The notes: generated from the letters alone by a model not told the origin. Positions 35,446-44,500 are shown, counted from the stretch's first letter. The stretch: DNA of 64,000 nucleotides from Streptomyces flavochromogenes (GCF_000717595.1 NZ_JNZO01000008.1:124001-188000); one strand, 5' to 3'. Made by a program: numbers and translations.

Positions 35446-36354
35446 TCACGGGACGACCGGCGGCAGCGGTTCACGGGCCGCGTGCCAGGCCGCCGGGAGG
35501 GCGGCGACTCCCGTCCGCGCGGCGATCACCCCGCCCGCGATGGCGCAGGTGGTGTCGATGTCACCGCGCCCGGCGACCGTGAACCACAGGCCCTCGTGCA
35601 GGTCGTCGAGGTGCCCCGCCGCGCACCACAGCGCGTAGGGAACGGTGTCGGGTCCGGACATGCGGTAGCCGGAACCCAGGACCTCCGCGGCGTGCCGGAC
35701 CGAAGTGCGCTCCGGCATCCGGGCCGCGATGCGCACACCCGACCGGACGTCGCTTTCGGGGAGGCGCGCGGCGATCGCCCGGAGGAACTCCGGCCGCCCC
35801 GGAGCGGGCCCGCCCCGGCTTGTCGTCGCCAGAGCGGCGGCGAGGGCGACCGCCACCGCCCCGGCGACCGCTTCAGGATGACGGTGCGAGACCGTGCTCT
35901 GGCGGGCCGCCTGCTCGGCGACGACGTCGAGATCGGCGGCGTGCCAGGCGCCGAGCGGGGCGACGCGCATGGCGGCGCCGTTGCCCCAGGAACCCTGGCC
36001 CTCGAACTGTCCGGCGACCACCTCCCGCCAGGGCTCGCCCGCTCCGATCCGACGGAGCACGTCGTGCATCGAGGCGCCGTACCCCCGGTGGGTGTCGTCG
36101 GCGTAGGCCGCCGCGAAGCGCAGTGCGAGGCGGTCCTGGTCGACGCCGCCGCCACTGTCGGCGAGCTCCCGCACGAGAACGAGTGCCTGGGCGGTGTCGT
36201 CACTCCACTGCCACAGGGTCTCCGGGGGCACGGTCCGCGACTCCAGGGCCGCCGGGCCCTCCCGGCGCAGGATGCCGAACCATCGGTCACCGAAGGCGTC
36301 ACCGAAGGCGAGCCCGTGCAACGAGTCGAGGACGGCTACAGGCACGTTGATCAT
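35446..36354 (-). CDS. ADP-ribosylglycohydrolase family protein
   Basis: A 302-residue protein of the ADP-ribosyl-glycohydrolase (DraG/ARH) fold. Typical segments are SLHGLAFGDAFGDRWFGI at the N-terminus, WQWSDDTAQALVLVRELADS with the metal-binding SDDT, GSWGNGAAMRVAPLGAW, and the C-terminal FTVAGRGDIDTTCAIAGG whose DxDT completes the metal site. All metal-ligand positions appear present. ATG 36354 is used although CCTCCG precedes it and no ribosome site is visible; a downstream GTG is possible. The substrate (ADP-ribosyl protein or small molecule) is unknown. It stands alone, with a terminator upstream. Confidence 0.85.
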   Translation of the reverse strand: MINVPVAVLDSLHGLAFGDAFGDRWFGILRREGPAALESRTVPPETLWQWSDDTAQALVLVRELADSGGGVDQDRLALRFAAAYADDTHRGYGASMHDVLRRIGAGEPWREVVAGQFEGQGSWGNGAAMRVAPLGAWHAADLDVVAEQAARQSTVSHRHPEAVAGAVAVALAAALATTSRGGPAPGRPEFLRAIAARLPESDVRSGVRIAARMPERTSVRHAAEVLGSGYRMSGPDTVPYALWCAAGHLDDLHEGLWFTVAGRGDIDTTCAIAGGVIAARTGVAALPAAWHAAREPLPPVVP

Positions 36355-36378
36355 CGGAGGAGTATCACAGCAGGCTCG

Positions 36379-36414
36379 CGCCCCCGGCACCGTGTTTATG
36401 CGGTGCCGGGGGCG
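36379..36414. terminator. Hairpin terminator after the MacB-like permease gene
   Basis: CGCCCCCGGCACCG (36379-36392) pairs perfectly over 14 bases with 36401-36414 around an 8-base TGTTTATG loop. It lies between the leftward export operon and the leftward ADP-ribosylglycohydrolase gene, so it separates these transcripts. Confidence 0.8.
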
Positions 36415-36559
36415 TACCGGCGTCACCGCCGGCGCGCCACCGCCGGCTCGACGAGATACCGCTTGGTCACCGGTGGTCCCGCCCCCCCGGCCGCCCGGGG
36501 GTGATCCGGGCAGCAAGAGGCGTGCGAAGGAGCCGAGCCGCGTGCCGGTGCCTCGGGTC

Positions 36560-37762
36560 CTACGCCGTCGCGAGCGCCAGCGTCGGTGACAGTCGGGACG
36601 CCCTCACCGCCGGGTACAGCCCCGCCACCGTGCCGATCGCGAGTGTCGCCGCGAAGCCGCCGCCCACCGCCCACAGCGGTACGACCCACGGCAGCCCGCC
36701 CGTCGACGCGTACACCCCCGTCGCCGCCCCGCCGAGCCCCACACCCGCCAGGCCGCCGAGGCCGGACAGCATCAGGGACTCCGTCACGAACTGGATCCTG
36801 ATCTGCCCCCTGGTCGCGCCCAGCGAGCGGCGGAGGCCGATCTCGTGGCGGCGTTCGAGGACCGAGATGATCATCGTGTTGGCGACGCCGACCCCGCCGA
36901 CCAGCAGCGCGATTCCGCCGAGCCCCAGGAGCAGCGTGGAGAACGCTCCCTCCGTCGCCGCCTTGGCCTTGAGCGCCGAGGACGGGTCGCCGACCGACAC
37001 GTTCTGCGGATTCTGCGGATCGATCGTCGGAGCGAGCAGCTGCTGCACGTCCTCCACGGACGCGTCGGTGGACCGCTCGTACACCGTCGTCGGATGCCCG
37101 TCGAAGCGCAGCAGTCGCTCCGCGCCCGCCCAGCCGACCAGCGCCGACCGCTCGATCTCGGGCGCGAGCGGCAGTGGGTCGAGGACGCCGATGACCGTGA
37201 AGTACCGGTCGTCGATCCAGACCTGCCGGCCGGGCTCGGTGATCCCGAGCCGTTCGGCGGCCACATGGCCGAGGACCACGGACGGGTAGCGGCCCGTGGC
37301 GGCGTTCAGCCAGGTGCCGGACGCGAGCCCGCCCCTGAGGACCTCGAGGAGTCCCTCCGTCGCCGCCTTCACCGCGATCCCGCCGGTCTCGGCCTCCGGG
37401 ATCTTCTCGGAACGGCGCACCGAGCTCGTCAGATCACCGGTCCCGGCGGCCTTCTCCACGCCGGCGATCCGGCCGACCATCCCCACCGCGTCCTTCGGCA
37501 GCTTGACCTCCTGCCCGCTGAACATCCCCTCGCCCGGCTTGGCGACCAGCATGTTCGTACCGAGCGCGTCGAGTTGGCGCAGCAACTGAGCTTGGCTGGA
37601 GGCGGAGATGCCGACGACCGCGATCATCGTGGCGATCCCGATGGCGATGCCGAGGGCCGAGAGCACCACGCGTACGGGACGGCTCCGCAGCCCGGCCGAG
37701 CCGACGTGCAGGACGTCCCGCGGACCGAGCCGAGCGGCCGTGAGTCTCCTCGTACGGGACAT
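36560..37762 (-). CDS. MacB/FtsX-type ABC permease
   Basis: A 400-residue permease with the MacB layout. One helix near residue 30 (VVLSALGIAIGIATMIAVVG) is followed by an extracellular region of about 220 residues. Three C-terminal helices follow, with the signature ANTMIISVLERRHEIGLRRS and LGATRGQIRIQFVTESL. The ATG overlaps the stop of the ATPase gene (TGATG). By family it uses ATP hydrolysis in the cytoplasm to move substrates on the outer side of the membrane, acting with the adaptor encoded upstream. The substrate is unknown; cell-wall-active peptides are common. Confidence 0.88.
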   Translation of the reverse strand: MSRTRRLTAARLGPRDVLHVGSAGLRSRPVRVVLSALGIAIGIATMIAVVGISASSQAQLLRQLDALGTNMLVAKPGEGMFSGQEVKLPKDAVGMVGRIAGVEKAAGTGDLTSSVRRSEKIPEAETGGIAVKAATEGLLEVLRGGLASGTWLNAATGRYPSVVLGHVAAERLGITEPGRQVWIDDRYFTVIGVLDPLPLAPEIERSALVGWAGAERLLRFDGHPTTVYERSTDASVEDVQQLLAPTIDPQNPQNVSVGDPSSALKAKAATEGAFSTLLLGLGGIALLVGGVGVANTMIISVLERRHEIGLRRSLGATRGQIRIQFVTESLMLSGLGGLAGVGLGGAATGVYASTGGLPWVVPLWAVGGGFAATLAIGTVAGLYPAVRASRLSPTLALATA

Positions 37763-38580
37763 CAGGCCGCGCCCTTTCCATCACCGGAGGCGTCTGGTGC
37801 ACCGGGTGCACCGGTCACACCGACCTCGCCGGAGGCGAGTGACGTGTCCGCCACCACCCGCCCGTCCCGTATCCGCACCTGCCGCGGCAGCCGCCCCGCG
37901 ATCTCCGTGTCGTGCGTGATGACCGCGATCGTCGCGCCCTCCGCGTTGAGCTCGTGCAGGAGCGTCATCACCGCCTCCCCGGACGCCGAGTCAAGCGCGC
38001 CCGTCGGTTCGTCGGCGAGCAGCAGGGCCGGTTCGCCGACCACCGCGCGCGCGATGGCGACGCGCTGCCTCTGCCCGCCCGACAGCTCGTGCGGCCGGTG
38101 CTTCATCCGGTCGCCGAGGCCCACCCGGGCCAGCGCCTCGGCGGCCATCTCGCGCCGCCGCGCGCGGGGAAGCCCGGAGTACAGCAGCCCTTCGGCCACG
38201 TTCTCCAGCGCGCCCACGCCCGGCACCAGATGGAAGGCCTGGAAGACGAAGCCGATGCGGCGGGCGCGCAGGGCCGACAGCCTGCGGTCCGACAGGGAGG
38301 CGATGTCGTACCCGGCGATCTCGACCGTGCCGGCGCTGGGCCGGTCCAGGGTGCCGACGATGTGCAACAGCGTCGACTTGCCGGATCCGGACGGCCCGAC
38401 GATGCCGAGCAGCTCACCTTCCCCGATGGTGAGGTCGACGCCGTCGAGGGCACGGACACCGCCCGCGTACTCCTTGGTGACTCCACGGAGGCGTACGACC
38501 GGGGTCGCCGTCGCACCGGCCGTCGGCGTTCCACCCGGCGTCGGGAGCGGGCTCGTGGTCATGGCCGAGGTGGTCGTCAT
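37762..38580 (-). CDS. MacB/LolD-type ABC ATPase
   Basis: A 272-residue ATPase. Walker A is GPSGSGKST, the Q-loop sits in FVFQAFHLVPG, the signature is LSGGQRQRV, and Walker B is LLLADEPTGALD with the switch His in VITHD. The ATG at 38580 overlaps the adaptor stop (ATGA). The first 25 residues are a Thr-rich extension before the ATPase core, and a second ATG 6 codons in is possible. It powers the adjacent permease. Confidence 0.92.
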   Translation of the reverse strand: MTTTSAMTTSPLPTPGGTPTAGATATPVVRLRGVTKEYAGGVRALDGVDLTIGEGELLGIVGPSGSGKSTLLHIVGTLDRPSAGTVEIAGYDIASLSDRRLSALRARRIGFVFQAFHLVPGVGALENVAEGLLYSGLPRARRREMAAEALARVGLGDRMKHRPHELSGGQRQRVAIARAVVGEPALLLADEPTGALDSASGEAVMTLLHELNAEGATIAVITHDTEIAGRLPRQVRIRDGRVVADTSLASGEVGVTGAPGAPDASGDGKGAA

Positions 38581-39671
38581 GCGGACGGCACCCCGACCTT
38601 CATGCCCTCGCGCAGCCCCTCGCCGCCGACCTCGACCCGGCCCTGCCCGAACATGCCGAGCTCGACCTCCACGTCCCGGGCCGTTCCGTTCTCGACGACC
38701 TGGACGCCGAAGCCGCCGCCGGGCAGGGCGAGCAGCGCGTTCACGGGCACGGTCAGGACGTTCCGGCGCGTCTCGCCGGTGAGCTCGACGGTGACCGGGG
38801 ACTGGTCGATGCCCTTGACCTTCTCCGGCTGGTCGAAGGAGACCGTGACGGGGATCTTCGGTGTCCTGTCCTGAGGGTCGTCGCCCGCGGACGCGGTCTT
38901 CCCGACGGCCGACACCTTCCCCGGAAGCTCCGTACCGTCCGGCAGCCGGACCTTCACCCGCGTCCCGGTCTTCGCCGACTCCGCCTCCGACACGGGGATC
39001 GTGAAGCGCACGACCCGCTCGGATCCGGTAACGGTGAGCACCGGCCCGCCCGGCGCGATCCGGTCGCCGGGCGCGGCGCCCGCCTCCTTCACCCGTACCG
39101 CACTGCCCGCGAAGGCGATCTGGTCCGGGCCGACGGTGCCGGTCTGCTTCAGGTCGTGGGACTTCTGCCACCGCTTCACGGCGGCGGCCGTCTTCGCCGT
39201 GTACTCCTCGTCGACGTCGAATCCGATGTACCCGAGGGCGGCGAGGTTCTCCTCCAGCTGGCGCACGTCCTTGCCCTTGTCACCGGTCTTGAGTGCCCGG
39301 TACATGGGTTCGGCGCCGTACATCAGACGGACCGGGCCGCCCTCGACCTCGTACAGCCGCTGGTCCCGTCCGACGACCGAACCGGTCGCCGCGACCCAGG
39401 TCAGGACCCCGGCAGGACCCGCGTTGATCTTCCGTTCGCCGAGGTGGCCGAGGGTGCCGTCCTGCTGGGAGCTGTTGCTGAGGTCGCCCCGGGTGACAGG
39501 AGCGGTCGCGGCCGGCAGACCCTTCGAGTCGGCGGCGCCGCCGGACCCGTCCGCCGCCTTGTCGGGCGCGGACACGGCGGTGACCGCCGCGCCGCCGCCC
39601 GCGACGGCGACGATCGCCGCGAGGGCGAGCACCAGCCGGCGCCGGGCCATCGGCCGCTCGCGGCCGCTCAT
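38577..39671 (-). CDS. Membrane-fusion-type adaptor with peptidoglycan-binding insert
   Basis: A 364-residue secreted or anchored adaptor. After an N-terminal membrane segment (RRLVLALAAIVAVAGGGAAV) comes a HlyD-like half barrel (INAGPAGVLTWVAATGSVV). A peptidoglycan-binding module is inserted (KGKDVRQLEENLAALGYI; AAVKRWQKSHDLKQTGTVGP). The barrel then resumes (DRIAPGGPVLTVTG; VTVELTGETRRNVLTVPVNA). The insert replaces the coiled coil of Gram-negative MacA, and this design recurs in actinobacterial MacAB-like operons. ATG 39671 overlaps the lipoprotein stop (ATGA); ATG 39650 is an alternative. Confidence 0.82.
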   Translation of the reverse strand: MSGRERPMARRRLVLALAAIVAVAGGGAAVTAVSAPDKAADGSGGAADSKGLPAATAPVTRGDLSNSSQQDGTLGHLGERKINAGPAGVLTWVAATGSVVGRDQRLYEVEGGPVRLMYGAEPMYRALKTGDKGKDVRQLEENLAALGYIGFDVDEEYTAKTAAAVKRWQKSHDLKQTGTVGPDQIAFAGSAVRVKEAGAAPGDRIAPGGPVLTVTGSERVVRFTIPVSEAESAKTGTRVKVRLPDGTELPGKVSAVGKTASAGDDPQDRTPKIPVTVSFDQPEKVKGIDQSPVTVELTGETRRNVLTVPVNALLALPGGGFGVQVVENGTARDVEVELGMFGQGRVEVGGEGLREGMKVGVPSA

Positions 39672-40183
39672 CGGGCCACGCTCTCGCACGCCTTGGCGGC
39701 CTTGTCGAACTTCTGCCTCTCCGCGCCCTGCGGTATCGGCATGGCCGCCTGCGCGCCGCCGTCGAACTTCGGGTCGGGCATGTTGAAGCCGTTCTCCCGC
39801 ATGCACTTCGCGTATGCGAGCGCCTTGTCCTTGTCGGCCTGTGTGGGCTCCTTCCCGAAGCCGGCGCCGCCGGCCTTGTCCTGGCAGGCCTTGAACGCCT
39901 TCTCCATCTTCTCCTTCGACATGCCGTCACCGCCGATGGTGAGCCCGACCCCCTGCTCGCCCGGCTTCGGCTCGGGCACGTCGAGACCCTGTTCGCGCAG
40001 GCACTTGCGGTGCTCGAAGGCCTGGTCGGCCTTCTTTCCCTCGTCGTTCACGCTCCCGTCCTTCTTCCCGCTTCCGGAGCCGGCCGAGTCCGAGCCCGCT
40101 CCCGAGCAGGCGGTGGCGAGCAGGGTGAGGGCGGCGGCCAGGGAGGTGGCGGCGGCGGCCCGGGTGATCCGTCGAATCGTCAT
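39668..40183 (-). CDS. Small lipoprotein with duplicated KCxREQG motif
   Basis: A 171-residue lipoprotein leading the export operon. The lipobox LLATAC puts the modified Cys at residue 26. The mature part holds a duplication: RKCLREQGLDVPEP at about 59-72 and AKCMRENGFNMPDP at about 126-139, each followed by a helix with a further Cys (AFKACQDK and AAKACESVA). Four cysteines could form two disulphides, one per repeat. I do not recognise a named function. Being first in a translationally coupled four-gene operon, it may bind the transported compound or help regulate the transporter. Confidence 0.75.
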   Translation of the reverse strand: MTIRRITRAAAATSLAAALTLLATACSGAGSDSAGSGSGKKDGSVNDEGKKADQAFEHRKCLREQGLDVPEPKPGEQGVGLTIGGDGMSKEKMEKAFKACQDKAGGAGFGKEPTQADKDKALAYAKCMRENGFNMPDPKFDGGAQAAMPIPQGAERQKFDKAAKACESVAR

Positions 40184-40272
40184 GGCACGGAGCGTGCCGC
40201 GAAGGGGTGTTTCGTTTCTCTCAGCGGTTTTGTTTACACCGGCGAAAGGTGGCCTTCGGATACACAGGAGGC

Positions 40273-40932
40273 ATGCGCGTACTGGTGGTGGAGGACGAGG
40301 CGTTTCTCGCCGAGATGATCGCCGAGGGGCTGCGCCGCGACGCGCTCGCCGTGGACATCGCGGCCGACGGCCTCGAAGCACTGCGGAAACTGGAACTGGG
40401 GGAGTACGACGTGCTCGTCCTGGACCGGGACCTGCCCGGGCTGCACGGCGACGACGTCTGCCGCCGCGTGGTCGGACAGCGGCTGATGACCCGGGTCCTG
40501 ATGCTGACGGCGGCGGGTACCGTACGGGACCGGGTCGAGGGCCTCGGCCTCGGTGCCGACGACTATCTGTCCAAGCCCTTCGCGTACGACGAGCTGCTCG
40601 CCCGTGTCCTGGCGCTCGGCCGGCGTGCCCGGCCCGCCCTGCCGCCCGTTCTGCAGCGGGCCGGGATCGTCCTGGACACCGCCCGCCGCCAGGCCAGCCG
40701 GGACGGTCGCCATCTGCAGCTGTCACGGAAGGAGTTCGCCGTCCTGGAGGCCCTGCTGCGGGCCGAGGGCGCGGTGGTCAGCGGCGAGGACCTCATCGAG
40801 CAGGTCTGGGAGGAGCACACCAGTTACCGCACGAACGCGGTACGGGTCACGCTGAGCAAACTGCGCGCGAAGCTGGGCGAGCCGCCGGTGGTGGAGACGG
40901 TCCCGGGCTCGGGCTACCGGATCGGGTCATGA
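40273..40932 (+). CDS. OmpR-family response regulator
   Basis: A 219-residue regulator. The receiver has the acidic pair in VVEDEAF, the phosphorylated Asp51 in VLVLDRDLPG and Lys in YLSKPFAYDE. The C-terminal winged helix ends RTNAVRVTLSKLRAKLGEPP and VETVPGSGYRI. ATG 40273 has ACAGGAGG immediately upstream. It is divergent from the MacAB-like operon across 89 bases, so it most likely controls that operon. Its stop overlaps the kinase start. Confidence 0.93.
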   Translation: MRVLVVEDEAFLAEMIAEGLRRDALAVDIAADGLEALRKLELGEYDVLVLDRDLPGLHGDDVCRRVVGQRLMTRVLMLTAAGTVRDRVEGLGLGADDYLSKPFAYDELLARVLALGRRARPALPPVLQRAGIVLDTARRQASRDGRHLQLSRKEFAVLEALLRAEGAVVSGEDLIEQVWEEHTSYRTNAVRVTLSKLRAKLGEPPVVETVPGSGYRIGS

Positions 40933-42206
40933 AAGGGGTCGTGAAGCGGGTCGTCACGGGGGAGCGGGCCCGGTTGACCGCCCTGTACGGGGGGCTTCTG
41001 CTGCTCGCCGGCGCCCTGCTGACGGGGGTCGTGTACTTCCTCGTCAAGGAGGGCCTTTACTCGTCGATCAGTCTGGCCGTCACCGGGACCGTGCCGGCGA
41101 GGCGGCTGGAGGAGTTGCCGAGCCCGTATCCGACGGCGATCACCAGCGCCGTTCCCGCCAGTCCGTTTCCGGCCACTGCGCAACCGGTGAGTCCGGCACC
41201 CGCGAGCCCGGCCCCGAGCGGTGCCGCCCAGCTGCCCAGCGAGGTGCTCGCGATCACGCGGTCGGTGAGCGGCGCGGCGGAGTCGGCGGCGCTGGAGCGC
41301 CTTCTGACGGTGTCGCTGATCGTGCTCCTCGTGTACGCGGTGCTCTCCGTGGTGCTCGCGTGGTGGATGGCCGGCCGGGTGCTCCGGCCGGTGGCCGTGA
41401 TCACGGAGACGGCCCGCCGGCTGTCGGGCGAGAACCTGCACGAGAGGATCGCGCTCGACGGGCCGCCCGGTGAGCTGAAGCGGCTCGCCGACACCTTCGA
41501 CGGGATGCTCGGCCGGATGGAGGGGCTGGTCTCCGCCCAGCAACGGTTCGCGGCGAACGCCGCCCACGAGCTGCGCACACCGGTGGCCGTGCAGCGCGCG
41601 GCCGCCGAGATCGGGCTCGCGGGGGAACCCTCGCCGGACCGCGTCGCCCGCATCCGGGCGAAGCTGATCGAGGTCGCGGACGACAGCGAACGGATCATCG
41701 AGGGCCTCCTGCTCCTCGCCGCGTCCGACCAGGGGCTCCGGGAGCGCCGCCCGGTGGCCGTGCACGAGGTGGCCCGCCAGGCGGTGGACGCGATGGCGGC
41801 GGAGGCCGCGGAACACGAGGTGACGGTGTCGGTACGGGCCCTGCCCCTGACGGTCGACGGCGATGCGGTGCTCCTCGACCGCCTGGTGCACAACCTGGTC
41901 GTGAACGGTGTACGCCACAACGTCCCCGGCGGCAGGGTCGAGGTCCGTACGGGCCCGGCAGGTGTCGAGGTGTCGAACACCGGACCCGAGGTCCCGCCCG
42001 AGACCGTGCCGCTGCTCTTCGAACCCTTCCGCCGTCTGACGGAACGCACCCACGCCCCCGGCGAGGGCGCGGGCCTCGGACTCTCGATCGTCGAGTCGAT
42101 CGCACGGGCCCACGACGCGACGACGGAGGCGTTCCCCAACCCGGAGGGCGGCGGCCTGACCGTGCGGGTGCGGTTCGGTGGGGTGCGGTTCGGTAGGGAG
42201 GGGTGA
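40929..42206 (+). CDS. Sensor histidine kinase paired with the OmpR regulator
   Basis: A 425-residue kinase. A first helix at about 20-40 is followed by an extracytoplasmic Pro/Ala/Ser-rich loop of about 75 residues and a second helix (LLTVSLIVLLVYAVLSVVLA). A HAMP domain comes next. The dimerisation helix has His213 in FAANAAHELRTPVA, and the ATP-binding domain has HNLVVNGVRHN and GAGLGLSIVESIA. The sensor loop is short and of low complexity, suggesting that it senses membrane or wall disturbance rather than a small ligand. The ATG overlaps the regulator stop (ATGA). Confidence 0.92.
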   Translation: MKGVVKRVVTGERARLTALYGGLLLLAGALLTGVVYFLVKEGLYSSISLAVTGTVPARRLEELPSPYPTAITSAVPASPFPATAQPVSPAPASPAPSGAAQLPSEVLAITRSVSGAAESAALERLLTVSLIVLLVYAVLSVVLAWWMAGRVLRPVAVITETARRLSGENLHERIALDGPPGELKRLADTFDGMLGRMEGLVSAQQRFAANAAHELRTPVAVQRAAAEIGLAGEPSPDRVARIRAKLIEVADDSERIIEGLLLLAASDQGLRERRPVAVHEVARQAVDAMAAEAAEHEVTVSVRALPLTVDGDAVLLDRLVHNLVVNGVRHNVPGGRVEVRTGPAGVEVSNTGPEVPPETVPLLFEPFRRLTERTHAPGEGAGLGLSIVESIARAHDATTEAFPNPEGGGLTVRVRFGGVRFGREG

Positions 42207-42297
42207 GAACGCGACGCCCGGTCGACGGCGGTGTGGCGGTGGGAGGGCTTGACGGCGCTTGAGGGGGCTCGGCGGGGCTTGAGGAGTCGAGTGGCGC

Positions 42298-42333
42298 TTG
42301 ACGACGGCAAAGTGTGAGTGGTTAAGTACTCAC
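42298..42333 (+). promoter_or_regulatory. Promoter and operator of the TetR gene
   Basis: TTGACG (42298-42303) and TTAAGT (42322-42327) form a promoter with an 18-base spacer, and the ATG follows 6 bases later with no ribosome site close to it, suggesting a leaderless transcript. The imperfect palindrome GTGAGTGGTTAAGTACTCAC (42314-42333) covers the -10 box, so the TetR product can repress its own gene. Confidence 0.65.
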
Positions 42334-42912
42334 ATGAAGCCAGAACGTCCCCGCCAGTTGTCCACCGCCGAGGAGCGCCGCGCGACGGTGCTGCGCACCG
42401 CCATCGGCGCCTTCGCCGCCCGCGGTTACTTCGGCACCACGACGACCGAGGTCGCCAAGGCCGCAGGCATCTCCCAGGCGTACGTCTACCGGCTGTTCCC
42501 GAACAAGGAATCCCTGTTCGTCGCCGTGGTGGAGCACAGTTTCGTCCAGGTGCGGGCCAGCCTGGAGCAGGCTGCCGCCGAGGCGCGGGGCAGCGCTCCG
42601 GAGGTCGTCCTGTCGGCCATGGGGGAGTCGTACGCCAGGCTGATCAGCGGCAGCGAGGGCGACAGTGACCTGATGCTCGTGCAGCTCCAGGCGCAGGCGG
42701 CCTCGACGTCCGAACCGGCTGTGCGCGAGGCCGTTCGACAGGGCTACGCCCGGCTGGTGGAGTACGTGCGCGGCGCCTCGGGCGGCAGTGAGCGGCAGGT
42801 TCAGGAGTTCTTCGCGCTGGGCACGCTGTGTCATCTGATCGTGTCGATGGGGGCGGGTGAGGTGGACGCTCCCTGGAGCCGGACGCTGTCGGCCGGCATC
42901 AGGCACTACTGA
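42334..42912 (+). CDS. TetR-family regulator of the MFS/oxygenase group
   Basis: A 192-residue TetR regulator. The HTH is IGAFAARGYFGTTTTEVAKA followed by AGISQAYVYRLFPNKESLF. The C-terminal ligand domain is unremarkable. ATG 42334 lies directly after the operator palindrome. The sequence GTGAGTGGTT in its promoter recurs before the MFS gene 130 bases downstream, so it probably represses itself and the exporter until a small hydrophobic compound binds. Confidence 0.88.
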   Translation: MKPERPRQLSTAEERRATVLRTAIGAFAARGYFGTTTTEVAKAAGISQAYVYRLFPNKESLFVAVVEHSFVQVRASLEQAAAEARGSAPEVVLSAMGESYARLISGSEGDSDLMLVQLQAQAASTSEPAVREAVRQGYARLVEYVRGASGGSERQVQEFFALGTLCHLIVSMGAGEVDAPWSRTLSAGIRHY

Positions 42913-42995
42913 CCCGGGCCCGCTTCGGCGGGCGGGCGGTGCGCGGGGAGTGATCGGCGGGGTGTGGCGGCCCCGCCTGTTTTTCGGGCACGGAT

Positions 42996-43015
42996 GTGAG
43001 TGGTTGACCACGCAT
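42996..43015 (+). promoter_or_regulatory. Second TetR operator, before the MFS gene
   Basis: GTGAGTGGTTGACCACGCAT carries the same GTGAGTGGTT decamer as the TetR promoter (42314-42323). It also contains GTGGT and ACCAC around a TG centre. It lies 28 bases before the MFS start. Confidence 0.6.
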
Positions 43016-43042
43016 TGATACGCGAAGGGGCGGGAGCCTGTC

Positions 43043-44500
43043 ATGCAGAAACCTTCGGGAACCATCACCCGCCGCTCCTGGGCCGCGCTCGCGGCACTGT
43101 CGGGTGCTCAGTTCACCGTCATGCTCGCGACGTCGATCGTGAACGTGGCCCTGCCTCAGATCCGATCCGGAGTGGGCCTGTCGGACAGCGGGACGACCTG
43201 GGTCGTCAACGCCTACGGTCTCGCCTTCGGCGCACTGCTCCTGGCCGGTGGCCGCGCCGCGGACCTTGTGGGCGGTCGGCGGGTCCTGCTCGCGGGACTC
43301 GGGCTCTTCGGGGCGGCGTCACTGGCGGCGGGACTCGCGAGCACGCCGGACGTGCTCATCGCCGCGCGCGCCGTGCAGGGCGTCGGGGCGTCGGCCGTCG
43401 CCCCGGCGGCGCTGGCGCTTCTGATGGAACTGTTCCCACCCGGTCCGGGGCGGGGGACAGCACTGGGCGTCTGGGGCGCGGTCTCCGGAGCGGGAGGTGC
43501 GGCCGGCGTCCTTCTCGGCGGCGCCCTGACACAGGCGTGGGGCTGGCCGTGGATCTTCCACGCGGTGGCCGGAGGGACGCTGCTGGTCCTGGGCGGGGTG
43601 GCCGTCGCGGTGCGCACGGCGCCCCTCTCCGGCGGCGAGCCGTCGAGGCGAGGCCGCTTCGATCTGCCGGGCACCGTGAGCGTGACGCTCGCACTCGTCG
43701 CCCTGGTCTGGGGACTGACCGGCGCCCGCCGCTCCGGTTGGGCGGACGCCCGGGTGGTCGGAACCCTTGCCCTCGCCGCCGTACTCCTCGTCGTGTTCGC
43801 CCTGATCGAGCGCCGGCACCCCCACCCTCTCCTGCCGCCACGACTGTTCACCGAAGCCAGGGTCGGCGACGGCAACGCGCTCATGGCACTGCTCGGATCG
43901 GTCTGGATCGCCCTGTTCTTCTTCCTGCCGCTGTACCAGCAGCAGGTGCTCGGCTCCAGCCCCTTGATGACGGGCCTGGGTCAGCTTCCGCTGGCCGGAG
44001 CGATCATGCTCGGTTCGGCCTCGGCGCCGCGTATCGCCCGGCGGATCGGACCCACGGCGACCGTGACGGCGGCCCTGCTCGCCGAGGCGGGCGGGCTGCT
44101 GTGGCTCGCACGGATCAGCGCCGACGGCAGCTACGCCGCCGACGTCCTGGGCCCGATCCTGCTGATCGGGCTCGGCCTGAGCGTCGCCTTCGTCCAGCTC
44201 ACCACCCTGTCCGTCGACGGAGTTCCGCGCACCGACGCGGGTCTGGCCGGCGGCCTCGTCAACACCACACGCCAGATCGGCGGAGCCGTCGGCCTCGCCG
44301 TGCTGACCACCGTGGCCGGCTCCGTCACGGCCCACGCGGAGAACGGCGGCCGACCGCACGCGGACGCGCTCACGGCCGGATTCCGCACCGCATTCGGCCT
44401 CGCGGCCGCGGTCCTCACGGTCACAGCGGCCCTCGCCCTGATCCTCTCCCGCCGAGCGGGCCGCCGCTCTCTCCCCCTCCCTCTGACGCACACCTCCTGA
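43043..44500 (+). CDS. DHA2-type MFS drug/metabolite exporter
   Basis: A 485-residue 14-helix exporter of the EmrB/QacA family. Helix 1 carries the family segment MLATSIVNVALPQI. The A motif is LVGGRRVLLAG, and the antiporter motif C is GAVSGAGGAAGVLLGGAL. ATG 43043 has GGGAG 7 bases upstream. Located under a TetR-type operator, it probably exports the compound that the regulator senses. It is followed by the SRPBCC and carotenoid oxygenase genes in the same direction. Confidence 0.9.
   Translation: MQKPSGTITRRSWAALAALSGAQFTVMLATSIVNVALPQIRSGVGLSDSGTTWVVNAYGLAFGALLLAGGRAADLVGGRRVLLAGLGLFGAASLAAGLASTPDVLIAARAVQGVGASAVAPAALALLMELFPPGPGRGTALGVWGAVSGAGGAAGVLLGGALTQAWGWPWIFHAVAGGTLLVLGGVAVAVRTAPLSGGEPSRRGRFDLPGTVSVTLALVALVWGLTGARRSGWADARVVGTLALAAVLLVVFALIERRHPHPLLPPRLFTEARVGDGNALMALLGSVWIALFFFLPLYQQQVLGSSPLMTGLGQLPLAGAIMLGSASAPRIARRIGPTATVTAALLAEAGGLLWLARISADGSYAADVLGPILLIGLGLSVAFVQLTTLSVDGVPRTDAGLAGGLVNTTRQIGGAVGLAVLTTVAGSVTAHAENGGRPHADALTAGFRTAFGLAAAVLTVTAALALILSRRAGRRSLPLPLTHTS

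Noticed and set aside
39156..40928. Rightward frame continuous with the histidine kinase gene
   Set aside because: It is antisense to the adaptor and lipoprotein genes and overlaps the OmpR gene; the kinase starts at 40929 by overlap and homology.
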